DNA of 37,281 nt from Verrucomicrobiales bacterium (lineage in GTDB: Bacteria; Verrucomicrobiota; Verrucomicrobiia; Verrucomicrobiales; DEV007), in contig JAOFXR010000028.1 of the NCBI GenBank assembly GCA_028047635.1, positions 1 to 37,281 of the forward strand, in the 5' to 3' direction. The translations under genes and the position numbers were made by a program. Shown here piece by piece: positions 25,226 through 33,261 of the stretch. Position 1 is the first letter of the stretch, and each line of letters begins with the position of its first letter. The notes under the pieces are model-generated. The model did no database searches and was not told where the DNA came from. It saw only the letters and a program-made list of their open reading frames with translations.

Positions 25226-26377
25226 TCATATATCACTAATTTCCTTTGCCTGTGAAATGCCTGCCCTCAGTTCCATCGCACCTAGAAGCTCTTTTACGCG
25301 ATGCCCATACGTGTGGCGAGACAACGTTGCTGCAAGCCCCCTTTTTCGGTACTCCTGATTCATATCCTGATCATTCATGAGTTCCCTCACAAGTTTAGAA
25401 AAATGAGCTGGATCTCTAGAGACCAATAACTCTTCTTCCCTATATAATTCCCTGTATGCCGGAACGTCATCGGAAATAGCACACCCCCCGGACCCAAAGG
25501 CTTTAAAAACCCTTTCATTAATTTGTCCTTTCATCAACTTCACTGTCGGCTCATTGATAACAGGGCAAACTTTGGCTTGGCGGTAGAGTGCAGGCTCCAG
25601 GTCGGCATCAAGCTTGCCGGAATAGCCCCTATACGGCCACTTGCTATAACCAAATACCTTCAATTGGTCTTCGAACTGTCGAAGGTATTCATCCAATTGA
25701 ACCCCTTTTGACTGCCAATAGCCTCCTACAAATGCGAGCTCTATGCCGTCAAATTCCGGGACCTGATCGCCAGAGGGACGATAAAGGGCTGTATCACATG
25801 CAAGAGGCAGAGAATGAATCGGAACCCCGTTCTGTTCCCATCGATTAAAGAAATTTAAGCCCGACGGAACTGTCGCAGTGAATCCAATACGTGGCTTCAG
25901 ACCCAACACCTTATTGACCACATCTTTTGACAACGTCCAAATTTCCGGGTTCAAGCCGTTGTTATTAAAGAACTTTTCACTTTCTTCAAACCATGGGTAA
26001 ACCCATACCGACGAAGGAAGCGTCGAAAGATAGGGTATGTCTTTCTGAGGCAGGAACGTTACATCGCCTGCAAAATACATAACAAATGGGGATGGAACGT
26101 TACGAGCAGTTTCAGCAAGTTCCCGGATATCAACTAAGACATAAGGAATCCCAATTTCCTCAAAGGCTCGACAATATCCCATTCGGCACACTGCCATCGC
26201 ATCGGGACGTCGTTGATCAAATGCCGGCCCCACTGCCATCAAAAAAGTCGTTTTGGCATCCCCCGGCTTGATGCTTCCGGATGGATTTGAAATCCACGCA
26301 CGTGTATGCTTTTGCCGAAAAGCACTTAAGTGATTCACAGCGAAATCCGGAAGAAAACGTTTTAGCGCCTCTTTCAT
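25226..26377 (-). CDS. CgeB-like glycosyltransferase (Glyco_trans_1_2 type)
   Basis: The 383-residue GT-B-like protein has its recognisable C-terminal domain in the last 130 residues: KVCPVINEPTVKLMKGQINE, RVFKAFGSGGCAISDDVPAY, then RELYREEELLVSRDPAHF and a final helical part. This is the CgeB/SpsG-like pattern in which INxRVFEALASG and a following Asp/Glu bind the nucleotide. The N-terminal domain begins TFLMAVGPAFDQRRPDAMAV. Donor and acceptor are unknown. It is placed in the run of methyltransferase and glycosyltransferase genes of the AT-rich core. Confidence 0.75.
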   Translation of the reverse strand: MKEALKRFLPDFAVNHLSAFRQKHTRAWISNPSGSIKPGDAKTTFLMAVGPAFDQRRPDAMAVCRMGYCRAFEEIGIPYVLVDIRELAETARNVPSPFVMYFAGDVTFLPQKDIPYLSTLPSSVWVYPWFEESEKFFNNNGLNPEIWTLSKDVVNKVLGLKPRIGFTATVPSGLNFFNRWEQNGVPIHSLPLACDTALYRPSGDQVPEFDGIELAFVGGYWQSKGVQLDEYLRQFEDQLKVFGYSKWPYRGYSGKLDADLEPALYRQAKVCPVINEPTVKLMKGQINERVFKAFGSGGCAISDDVPAYRELYREEELLVSRDPAHFSKLVRELMNDQDMNQEYRKRGLAATLSRHTYGHRVKELLGAMELRAGISQAKEISDI

Positions 26378-26458
26378 AATTTTATGCCAAAGGGTTAGTA
26401 AGTATGGAGCTCATTAGCTTCATCAAAATCGGTAACAGATTCCCGCATCCTACCGGCC

Positions 26459-27115
26459 TTATAAAGTCGGAAAAATTCTTAAAATATTGTCCTCGACCTG
26501 CAACTTCGCTCCTGGTGAGAGGCCCACTACCATTTCTTCAATGCTTTGAACGGTAGGGTAATCTTTCGCGACTCCGAAACAATGGACATCATCAATGAGA
26601 ATAACATCGTGCGGACGACGGGTCAGAATAGTGCGCACTTCCTCTACAAGAGGGCATTTTGAAGTAGCCGTTATCCCACCTGAATAGTGCCCATCAAGCC
26701 AGAATACTACCCGGCCGGGAGATTCGCCGATAACCGAAAGGACGTCGTTGATAACAACACCGCTATCCCCGTGGTAAAGAAGCACATTGGGGCGATTTTT
26801 GAATCGTTTCCTGGCAGAATGAAAAAGTGCTGTATCCAGCTCAATCGTATGGATGGTTTGAAAATCCTCTATCATTGCTGCAACCATATCCCCGAGGTAC
26901 GTCCCCGTCTCGACAAGGGCTTCACACTTAAACTCCCTAGCATACTTTAATATCGCCCTCTGCTTCACCATGTGCGGAGGAGGAACGGGTTTGCCCAGCT
27001 CCCGCCACTCTCGAAGTTCACGCTTGTCACGATAGGCCTTTAGCCTATTTCGAATGGAGTGATAGACCCCGAGGGCTTGAGCGATTTTCTTCAGTAGAGA
27101 TTTAATCTTCATCAT
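26459..27115 (-). CDS. SAM-methyltransferase-like protein of unknown substrate
   Basis: The 218-residue protein has a basic N-terminal helix (MMKIKSLLKKIAQALG), then a Rossmann-like core: EALVETGTYLGDMVAAM (motif I like), IHTIELDTALFHSARKRF, YHGDSG, VFWLDGHYSGG and VILIDDVHCFG. The D-G-H and D-D-x-H elements recall metal-dependent O-methyltransferases but differ from the neighbour at 24464-25168. The start is the first of two adjacent ATG codons at 27115. Methylation of a glycan component is plausible but not shown. Confidence 0.7.
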   Translation of the reverse strand: MMKIKSLLKKIAQALGVYHSIRNRLKAYRDKRELREWRELGKPVPPPHMVKQRAILKYAREFKCEALVETGTYLGDMVAAMIEDFQTIHTIELDTALFHSARKRFKNRPNVLLYHGDSGVVINDVLSVIGESPGRVVFWLDGHYSGGITATSKCPLVEEVRTILTRRPHDVILIDDVHCFGVAKDYPTVQSIEEMVVGLSPGAKLQVEDNILRIFPTL

Positions 27116-27273
27116 CTAATTGTTTGATGTCTTTCACCTTTTTTAATTCCAACATCATTCAAACCAAATCCAATTATTCGAACGATCTCGAAGCATTAGT
27201 CACGATTGATAGACGCCCTCCCCGAACAAGCTTTGGTAGCGCTACGAAACTGACCGAATTTCTCAAAACAACA

Positions 27274-29025
27274 TCATGCACTTGTGGATTCTTTTGACTC
27301 CGTCTTTACATGTCCTTGTTCAACTCTCAATAATTGGTCACACTGAGAGACGGTAGAAAGCCTATGCGCAACGATAATTACAGTGCGCTGGTCTTGAATC
27401 CTACCTATCGTCTCCATGACTCGAGACTCAGTTTCGCCATCAAGCGCGCTTGTCGCTTCATCTAAAACAAGGACCTGGGGATCGCGATAGAGCGCTCTTG
27501 CAATCCCTATTCGCTGCCGCTGCCCCCCACTCAACCGAACGCCTCGCTCGCCCACCATTGAGTCCAGACCGCCCGGAAGCTTTCGCAGAAAATCAGTCAA
27601 ATCAGCATACTCGATCACTTGAATTACTCTATCGTCGTCAATCTCGCTTTCAGGAATTCCAAAAGCGATATTTTTCCGCAGGGAATCATCAAAGAGATAG
27701 ATGTGTTGTGGCACGTAGCCAATTTGGTCCTGCCATGAACGGATCCCCCCTCCAATTTCTTTCTGATCTACCAGAATCTTGCCAGCCTGGGGATCCAGAA
27801 GCCCCAGAAGCAAGTCGACAAGAGTGCTTTTTCCGCTACCACTTGGCCCCACAATTCCCGTGGAAGTATTTTTCGCAATTGCAAATGAAGCATTGCTGAG
27901 AGCAGGTGAAGTTACATTTTCGTAACTGAAACTGACATTATTAAATTCGATACGGTCCGAAAATTTCATTAAGCCATTTTCGGCACCCCCGCCCCCCACT
28001 GGCGCTTTTGCAGAACGTTTCCCAAACAGTTCTGAATTAATCGTGTCCACACCATGACTCCCAAAGCGAAGAAGAGTACACGATGTGACAATCCTGTTTG
28101 CGGACGGAATTAGCCTAATCGCAGCAACCGCCATGGCAGCCAGAATTGGAACGACCGCCGAAAACGGTTTTCCCTCATAGATGGTTAGACCCAAAATCCC
28201 AGCGAAAGCAGCGACACCCACGACTTCAAGAAAGAAGCGGGGAAATTGAACAGAAACGGCAAGCAAACGACCTGCGCGAGCCACGGATTGATTATAAACC
28301 TGATACTCGGTCAGAAAAACATCCTCACATCCCAGAAGCTTCAATTCCTTTACACCGCCAAGACTTTGCTGAATGTGCTGGATTCGCATTCCTTCACTAA
28401 CAAGGTGTTCCTTCCCAAGCCGTGCCAACCTCCGGTGAATAAACACGTAATATAAACAACAAGTTAACCCGATTACTGATGCGGCCGCGAAAGTGCCAGC
28501 AGGGTAAATAATCATTAAGAACGTCACAATGCCGATGATCACAATCAACTCAGTCAAGAGCACCATGGAAGGGCTCACAACATTAAAAACCAACTGCGAC
28601 ATCTCCTTAGTTGTATTTTGAATTAACTGCGCAGAGTTACGATTCAAATGAAATGGGTAGGGCTGATTGAGATACTCCCGAAGGAGCCGAAAAGAGAGTC
28701 GCTCCTGAACTCTGAATATAAATCGCTGCTGAATCCAAACCTGAAAAACGAGGAACATGTTCTTTAACAGGAACAGAAGTATTATCACACATGATATCGC
28801 TATTCGTTTATCTTCACCAGGCAACGCATCGCTAATCCACTTGAAGCTTGGTGAATTGATATCACCCACTCCTTTGTCTGATAGAATTGCAAAGGCAGGC
28901 AACACGACTCCAATTCCCACCAACTCAAATCCCATACCAAACACCATCATAAGCAAAACAAAGAGAAATACCCTCCTCTCAGCTCGCGCCAACAGTCGCC
29001 ATAGCTGTGTAAATGTACGTTTCAA
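27274..29025 (-). CDS. ABC exporter with fused ATPase (PglK/MsbA-like flippase candidate)
   Basis: This is a fused membrane-ATPase half transporter, 583 residues from the chosen start. Six hydrophobic segments are visible (for example VFLFVLLMMVFGMGFELVGI and LIVIIGIVTFLMIIYPAG). The ATPase domain carries Walker A GPSGSGKST (K399), the Q-loop GYVPQHIYLFDDSL, the signature LSGGQRQRIGIARAL, Walker B VLVLDEATSALD and H-loop AHRLST, all intact. Size and layout resemble Campylobacter PglK, which flips a lipid-linked oligosaccharide. The start is TTG at 29025, one base after the stop of the acetyltransferase gene (TAG-A-TTG), with GGAGGAG 16 bases upstream. The frame is open to 29130, but that would overlap the acetyltransferase by 104 bp. 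With the Wzx-like gene broken, this is the only glycan translocase in the window. Confidence 0.88.
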   Translation of the reverse strand: MKRTFTQLWRLLARAERRVFLFVLLMMVFGMGFELVGIGVVLPAFAILSDKGVGDINSPSFKWISDALPGEDKRIAISCVIILLFLLKNMFLVFQVWIQQRFIFRVQERLSFRLLREYLNQPYPFHLNRNSAQLIQNTTKEMSQLVFNVVSPSMVLLTELIVIIGIVTFLMIIYPAGTFAAASVIGLTCCLYYVFIHRRLARLGKEHLVSEGMRIQHIQQSLGGVKELKLLGCEDVFLTEYQVYNQSVARAGRLLAVSVQFPRFFLEVVGVAAFAGILGLTIYEGKPFSAVVPILAAMAVAAIRLIPSANRIVTSCTLLRFGSHGVDTINSELFGKRSAKAPVGGGGAENGLMKFSDRIEFNNVSFSYENVTSPALSNASFAIAKNTSTGIVGPSGSGKSTLVDLLLGLLDPQAGKILVDQKEIGGGIRSWQDQIGYVPQHIYLFDDSLRKNIAFGIPESEIDDDRVIQVIEYADLTDFLRKLPGGLDSMVGERGVRLSGGQRQRIGIARALYRDPQVLVLDEATSALDGETESRVMETIGRIQDQRTVIIVAHRLSTVSQCDQLLRVEQGHVKTESKESTSA

Positions 29026-29026
29026 T

Positions 29027-29608
29027 CTAGGTGTTGTTAATTTCTCCTCCAGATTTAGAAGCGGCACCTCTTTGGAACCTCTTCTCCCTAGGTTCCAACA
29101 ACCGAATTTCCTTCGCGGGAACCCCTCCAACCACGCTGTTTGCGGGAATATCTTTCGTGACTACCGCACCAGCAGCTACAACGACTCCATCAGAAATTGT
29201 AACACCAGGTAATATGACAGCAGCCGTCCCGATCCAAACATCTTTCCCAACAACGATAGACCTATTGATACCAACGCTTGAAATTGGCAAAACGTTATAA
29301 TCGTGTGTTGCGGTCACAAATCTTGTTCCTGCCGCAATAGCGCAACGATCACCAATTAATATAGAACCTTTACTCGAAGCACTTAGCTTTACTCCTGGCG
29401 CGATTGATACATCTTCACCAATCGTAATATTCTCAGGATTTGAGATGTAAACACCTGGATAAAGATGAGATCCGCGACCTAAATAATGCAGTTTTCTCCG
29501 AATATACGCCATCCGAAGCCTTCTTAGAGCACCTGATGGCAATCGAAGGATTCTAAATAGAAAGTTCACTAAAATCATTGATTGATAGTTGTCATTTACG
29601 CGTCCCAT
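29027..29608 (-). CDS. Hexapeptide-repeat sugar O-acetyltransferase
   Basis: The 193-residue protein is a left-handed beta-helix acyltransferase of the NodL/WcaF/maltose-acetyltransferase kind. Hexapeptide rungs run from about residue 54 (ISNPENITIGEDVSIAPG) to residue 172, with the catalytic His in TATHDYN and the CoA-binding ending VVGGVPAKEIR. It should acetylate a sugar hydroxyl with acetyl-CoA in the cytoplasm. The start is the ATG at 29608; a second ATG at 29578 is possible. The stop is one base from the start of the ABC exporter. The role could instead be N-acetylation of the amino sugar made by the DegT aminotransferase at 31694-32800; the sequence does not decide. Confidence 0.88.
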   Translation of the reverse strand: MGRVNDNYQSMILVNFLFRILRLPSGALRRLRMAYIRRKLHYLGRGSHLYPGVYISNPENITIGEDVSIAPGVKLSASSKGSILIGDRCAIAAGTRFVTATHDYNVLPISSVGINRSIVVGKDVWIGTAAVILPGVTISDGVVVAAGAVVTKDIPANSVVGGVPAKEIRLLEPREKRFQRGAASKSGGEINNT

Positions 29609-29629
29609 TAACCCGAGCGAAATAGTTCG

Positions 29630-30682
29630 CTAAGAAATACGTTCGCTTTGAGCCTCTGTCCAATCAGCTTCAGCCATGATGTGAACCAATTCCTCAAAAG
29701 TAACTTTTGGCTCCCATCCAAGAATTTCCCGGGCCTTTGAAGAATCACCTACAAGCTGCTCAACCTCGGTCGGGCGAAAGTAGTCGGGTGAAACCTGGAC
29801 GATCACCTCGCCGGTTTCTCTGTTCTTGCCGGCTTCTTCGACACCCTCGCCACTGAACTCAAGTTCAATCCCTACAGCACGGAAGGCATGCTCGCAAAAA
29901 AGCCGCACGGTTTGCATTTCGCCGGTCGCACACACGTAATCGCCGGGCTCATCCTGTTGCAGCATTCGCCACATCATTTCCGTGTATTCCGGGGCGTATC
30001 CCCAATCCCGCTGCGAATCAAGGTTCCCGAGAGTGACCGTTTTCTGAAGGCCTTCCCGAATCCGCCCTGCCGCCCGGGTGATCTTCCGCGTCACAAAGGT
30101 CTCACCCCGCCGAGGGGATTCATGGTTGAACAAAATACCATTCGAAGCGTGAAGACCATAAGCCTCGCGGTAGTTCACCACGATCCAATACGCGTATAGC
30201 TTTGCGACGCCATAGGGCGAGCGCGGGTAGAACGGCGTTGTCTCCGATTGCGGCACTTCCTGCACCTTCCCGAAAAGCTCACTGGTCGAAGCCTGATAAA
30301 AGCGCGTTCTGTCCTTAAGGCCCACTTCCTTGATCGCATCGAGAAAGCGTAAGGTTCCCATTGCATCGACCTCCGCAGTGTACTCAGGAACCTCGAATGA
30401 AACCTGGACATGACTCTGAGCACCGAGGTTGTAAATTTCATCGGGGCCAATTCGCTCGAGAAGACGGTTCAAACTGGATGAGTCCGTTAGATCTCCGTAA
30501 TGAAGCTTGAAGCGGCCTGAGTCGCGAAGTGCCTCGTCATTGTAGAGATGATCAATTCGATCTGTGTTAAACGAACTGGATCTACGATTCATCCCATGGA
30601 CTTCGTACCCCTTCTCGAGCAATTGCTCAGCGAGGTAAGAACCATCCTGTCCGGTGATTCCGGTGATTAGTGCTTTTTTCAT
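29630..30682 (-). CDS. gmd: GDP-mannose 4,6-dehydratase
   Basis: This converts GDP-D-mannose to GDP-4-keto-6-deoxy-mannose, the first step of GDP-L-fucose (or GDP-rhamnose, GDP-perosamine) synthesis. The ATG at 30682 gives 350 residues starting [20 protein letters not shown]. Features are the [14 protein letters not shown] segment, [23 protein letters not shown], the catalytic [21 protein letters not shown] (Tyr and Lys) and [17 protein letters not shown]. The frame continues upstream to a TTG at 30727 without family sequence. The gene is followed upstream by fcl, so the product is almost certainly GDP-L-fucose. Confidence 0.97.
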   Translation of the reverse strand: MKKALITGITGQDGSYLAEQLLEKGYEVHGMNRRSSSFNTDRIDHLYNDEALRDSGRFKLHYGDLTDSSSLNRLLERIGPDEIYNLGAQSHVQVSFEVPEYTAEVDAMGTLRFLDAIKEVGLKDRTRFYQASTSELFGKVQEVPQSETTPFYPRSPYGVAKLYAYWIVVNYREAYGLHASNGILFNHESPRRGETFVTRKITRAAGRIREGLQKTVTLGNLDSQRDWGYAPEYTEMMWRMLQQDEPGDYVCATGEMQTVRLFCEHAFRAVGIELEFSGEGVEEAGKNRETGEVIVQVSPDYFRPTEVEQLVGDSSKAREILGWEPKVTFEELVHIMAEADWTEAQSERIS

Positions 30683-30760
30683 GGGTCGGTTTGGGATCAA
30701 CTCCCGGGTCTGAAATAAACGTATCAAAAACTGATCGCCAAAAATCGGGTTACTTACCTC

Positions 30761-31684
30761 TCAAGGATTGGATTTAGAAAAATCCTCGTAGGCTTTGCTG
30801 AGTCCTTCCTTGAGTTCGGTCGATTTCCTCCATCCCAGCGAATTCATCTTCGAGGAATCCATCAGTTTCCGGGGAGTTCCGTCAGGTTTCGATGTGTCGT
30901 TCGAAATCACCCCCTGATATCCCACTGTCGCAGCGACGAGGGTCGCCAGCTCCTGGATCGAAACATCCTCGCCGGCGCCGATATTGACGAGGTCGGGAGG
31001 ATCTTCCACCCTGAGAAGTTGAAGACACGCCTGAGCCAAATCATCCGCGTATAAAAACTCACGTCGCGGCGTCCCCGTTCCCCAAATCGAGACCTCTTTC
31101 GCGTTCGACTCCTTCGCTTCATGGAACCGGCGAATCATAGCGGGGATGACGTGACTGTTTTCAGGGTGGTAGTTATCTCCGACCCCGTAGAGGTTGCAGG
31201 GCATCGCTGAGTGAAAGAGCGAACCGTATTGGCGGCGGTAATACTCACACAGTTTCAAACCGGCGATTTTCGCCAACGCGTAGGCTTCGTTGGTCTGCTC
31301 GAGAGGACTCGTGAGGAGGGCTTCCTCCCTGATCGGTTGCTCGGCAAACTTCGGGTAAATGCAGGAACTGCCGAGAAACAACAACCTCCCAACGCCTGTC
31401 TCGTGGGACGCATGGACGAGGTTGGAGGCAATCATGAGATTGTCATACATGAATTCAGCCGGGTAGGTATTGTTGGCGTAAATCCCCCCCACCTTTGCCG
31501 CGGCGATGATGACTACTTCCGGCTTATGCTCTAACAGAAACGCATTCGTCGCCTTCTGATCTCTCAAATCGAGTTCCGCGCTCGTCGCCGAAATGAGCTC
31601 TACATCCCCTTCGCGCTGAATGGCGCGGGAAAGAGCCGAACCGACCATCCCGCGATGCCCGGCTATGTAGATCCTCTTCGACAT
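30761..31684 (-). CDS. fcl: GDP-L-fucose synthase
   Basis: This epimerase/reductase turns GDP-4-keto-6-deoxy-mannose into GDP-L-fucose with NADPH. The 307-residue protein has [13 protein letters not shown] at the N-terminus, [35 protein letters not shown], the catalytic [19 protein letters not shown], and [20 protein letters not shown]. Size and motifs are canonical. It lies directly downstream of the DegT aminotransferase and upstream of gmd in the long operon. The product feeds the putative fucosyltransferase at 20338-21255. Confidence 0.97.
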   Translation of the reverse strand: MSKRIYIAGHRGMVGSALSRAIQREGDVELISATSAELDLRDQKATNAFLLEHKPEVVIIAAAKVGGIYANNTYPAEFMYDNLMIASNLVHASHETGVGRLLFLGSSCIYPKFAEQPIREEALLTSPLEQTNEAYALAKIAGLKLCEYYRRQYGSLFHSAMPCNLYGVGDNYHPENSHVIPAMIRRFHEAKESNAKEVSIWGTGTPRREFLYADDLAQACLQLLRVEDPPDLVNIGAGEDVSIQELATLVAATVGYQGVISNDTSKPDGTPRKLMDSSKMNSLGWRKSTELKEGLSKAYEDFSKSNP

Positions 31685-31693
31685 AACGTTTCT

Positions 31694-32800
31694 TTAACTG
31701 CGATTAAAGAATTTCTGAATTTCTGAAATGACGAGAGTTTGATCCTCTTCAGAGAGATAAGGGCTCATCGGAAGACTGATACATTGCTTCCCAATCTGCT
31801 CGGTCACAGGAAAAGAACCCTCTTGGTATCCCAGGCTTTCGAAAACCGGTTGGAGGTGCAACGGCTTACAATAATAGGAAACGGAAGGAATCGAGCTTTC
31901 ACTGAGGTGTTGTTGCAACGCTCCGGGATCATCTACGAGGATCGTGTACTGAGCCCACACCGAGGTGTTCTCAGGCTGCAAACAGGGAAGCGTAATCCGG
32001 GGAGAAAGAGCACCAAGCCCTTCATTGTATCGGTCGGCAACCTTCTGGCGCAGCTCGATTTCGTCGGCAAAAATGGACCATTTCGCGAGAACGACAGCGG
32101 CTTGAATGCTATCGAGTCGACCGTTCAATCCCACAATGGGATGGGTGTGTTTCTCCGACTGCCCGTGGATATGAATCCATCGCATTTTCTCAGCAAGCTC
32201 AGCATCATCCGTGAAAATCGCGCCTCCGTCCCCATAGCCACCTAGAGGCTTGGAAGGGAAAAATGAGGTCGTTCCGATTTTTGTAATACCGCCCGATTTC
32301 TCGCCATGGTGACTGGCACCAAAGCACTGCGCCGAGTCTTCCATCACCGGAATCCCACTTTGATCGGCAATTTTGGTGATCTCGCGCATATTGGCGGGCT
32401 GCCCGTAAATCCCCACGGGAATAATCGCTTTGGTTCGGTCAGTAATCGCACCGGCGAGAAGTTTCGGATCCATATTCCAGGAATCTTTCTCGATGTCGAC
32501 GAAGACGACTCGAGCCCCGAGCAGGGCGATGACCTCGGCCGTCGAAATCCAGGTATAAGGGATCGTAATCACCTCATCGCCGGGCCCTATATCGAGAGCC
32601 ATTAGGGCGATGAGGAGAGCATCCGTTCCGGAAGAAACGCCCAAAACATGGCGCCCACCAAGGAAGTCTGAGAGAACCGATTCCAATTCACGGACTTCGG
32701 GGCCCAGAATATACTGACCGTGATCGAGAACTGCGGCGATTCGCTGATCGATATCCTCGCGAATCCGCTCCTGCTGCGCTTTTAAATCGATGAACTGCAT
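31694..32800 (-). CDS. DegT/DnrJ/EryC1/StrS sugar aminotransferase (WbpE-like)
   Basis: This PLP-dependent 368-residue enzyme transfers an amino group to a keto-sugar nucleotide. It has the GTDAL phosphate loop (58-62), D155 in PVMEDSAQCFGA, and the PLP lysine K184 in TSFFPSKPLGGYGDGGA. That active-site wording resembles WbpE/WlbC enzymes, which act on UDP-3-keto-GlcNAc-uronate, more than PglE enzymes. The matching WbpA and WbpB dehydrogenases are absent from the window. It is the first gene of the long glycan operon; the ops element lies 67 bp upstream of its ATG. Alternative substrates are the 4-keto sugars made by the FlaA1-type dehydratase. Confidence 0.9.
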   Translation of the reverse strand: MQFIDLKAQQERIREDIDQRIAAVLDHGQYILGPEVRELESVLSDFLGGRHVLGVSSGTDALLIALMALDIGPGDEVITIPYTWISTAEVIALLGARVVFVDIEKDSWNMDPKLLAGAITDRTKAIIPVGIYGQPANMREITKIADQSGIPVMEDSAQCFGASHHGEKSGGITKIGTTSFFPSKPLGGYGDGGAIFTDDAELAEKMRWIHIHGQSEKHTHPIVGLNGRLDSIQAAVVLAKWSIFADEIELRQKVADRYNEGLGALSPRITLPCLQPENTSVWAQYTILVDDPGALQQHLSESSIPSVSYYCKPLHLQPVFESLGYQEGSFPVTEQIGKQCISLPMSPYLSEEDQTLVISEIQKFFNRS

Positions 32801-32867
32801 CGCAATATTTGTATGAAATCTACTTTAGTAAACCTTTACCCAACAACCTTTGAGCGGTGAAACTTAA

Positions 32868-32879
32868 CACGCTACCGCC
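32868..32879 (-). promoter_or_regulatory. ops element (RfaH-type antiterminator recruitment site)
   Basis: On the minus strand GGCGGTAGCGTG is identical to the 12-base ops element that pauses RNA polymerase and recruits RfaH in enterobacteria. It is embedded in GCCAAGGGCGGTAGCGTG, close to the JUMPstart core as I remember it. It lies in the leader of the roughly 20-kb glycan operon, 67 bp before its first ATG, which is where ops acts. GCGGT (32878-32874) can also pair with ACCGC (32858-32854), so the RNA can fold just past the site. Confidence 0.8.
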
Positions 32880-32886
32880 CTTGGCA

Positions 32887-32952
32887 ATTCGGCCGAATAT
32901 GGCCAAAAAACCGAATATTTCGCTCAGAATATGGGGCGATTCCATAAGGAAT
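32887..32952 (-). promoter_or_regulatory. Palindrome-rich promoter region upstream of the ops site
   Basis: This part of the 212-bp spacer holds two perfect palindromes, ATTCGGCCGAAT (32887-32898) and ATTCCATAAGGAAT (32939-32952, 5-4-5). Between them GAATAT recurs at 32895, 32913 and 32927. No convincing -35/-10 pair is visible, so the promoter of the operon is not fixed. It should lie between the GTTCA-type operator at 32981 and the ops site. Confidence 0.5.
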
Positions 32953-32980
32953 GCTGAACAAGTAGCTTACTTCATGCTTT

Positions 32981-32998
32981 GTTCAATTAAAAATGAAC
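32981..32998. promoter_or_regulatory. Candidate GbsR/MarR operator, copy A
   Basis: GTTCAATTAAAAATGAAC is an interrupted palindrome with arms GTTCA and TGAAC and an AT-rich 8-base centre. An almost identical site (17 of 18 bases) lies upstream of the regulator gene at 33900-33917. Both are followed by TC and preceded by TGCTT plus one base. Copy A is about 180 bp upstream of the first gene of the long glycan operon. Confidence 0.7.
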
Positions 32999-33012
32999 TC
33001 TGTTTTTAAAGG

Positions 33013-33250
33013 TCACAGAATGGTGTTGTCAGCGAGGGCCTTGAGATACGCACCATACTCGGTTTTACCAAGTATCGCGGCCCTTTCATAGAGATCGCTC
33101 TCGCTAATCCCGCTTTTTTTTGATTCCTGTTCCCTCACGACAGGCAACATACAATCCCTGGCGATTCTGGAGTGTTTTCACAAAACAATCCCCGAACGCG
33201 TCCGGTTCCATCACGACAACGCCCGCAAAGTCCGTTTCGATTACTTTCAT
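33013..33250 (-). pseudogene. Chimaeric rmlC'-'rmlA remnant (dTDP-rhamnose pathway)
   Basis: The ATG at 33250 opens MKVIETDFAGVVVMEPDAFG, the typical N-terminus of dTDP-4-dehydrorhamnose 3,5-epimerase (RmlC). After GD, near 33188, the sequence changes to FVKTLQNRQGLYVACRE, which matches the C-terminal region of glucose-1-phosphate thymidylyltransferase (RmlA, FVxTIExRQGxxVACxEE). A run of eight A residues (33114-33121) breaks the frame, giving a stop at 33104. In the shifted frame the RmlA tail continues as SGISESDLYERAAILGKTEY and GAYLKALA to a TGA at 33013. A deletion has joined the start of rmlC to the end of rmlA, and the product cannot be active. It begins 12 bp after the regulator's stop. 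Confidence 0.78.
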
Positions 33251-33261
33251 TCAGAGAAAGT

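Noticed and set aside
10903..32800. A Campylobacter-like pgl N-glycosylation system (FlaA1/PglF, DegT/PglE, acetyltransferase/PglD, PglC-like, PglK-like)
   Set aside because: No PglB-type oligosaccharyltransferase is visible, the aminotransferase active site looks WbpE-like, and the acetyltransferase looks like a sugar O-acetyltransferase without a PglD N-domain. The resemblance is only partial.
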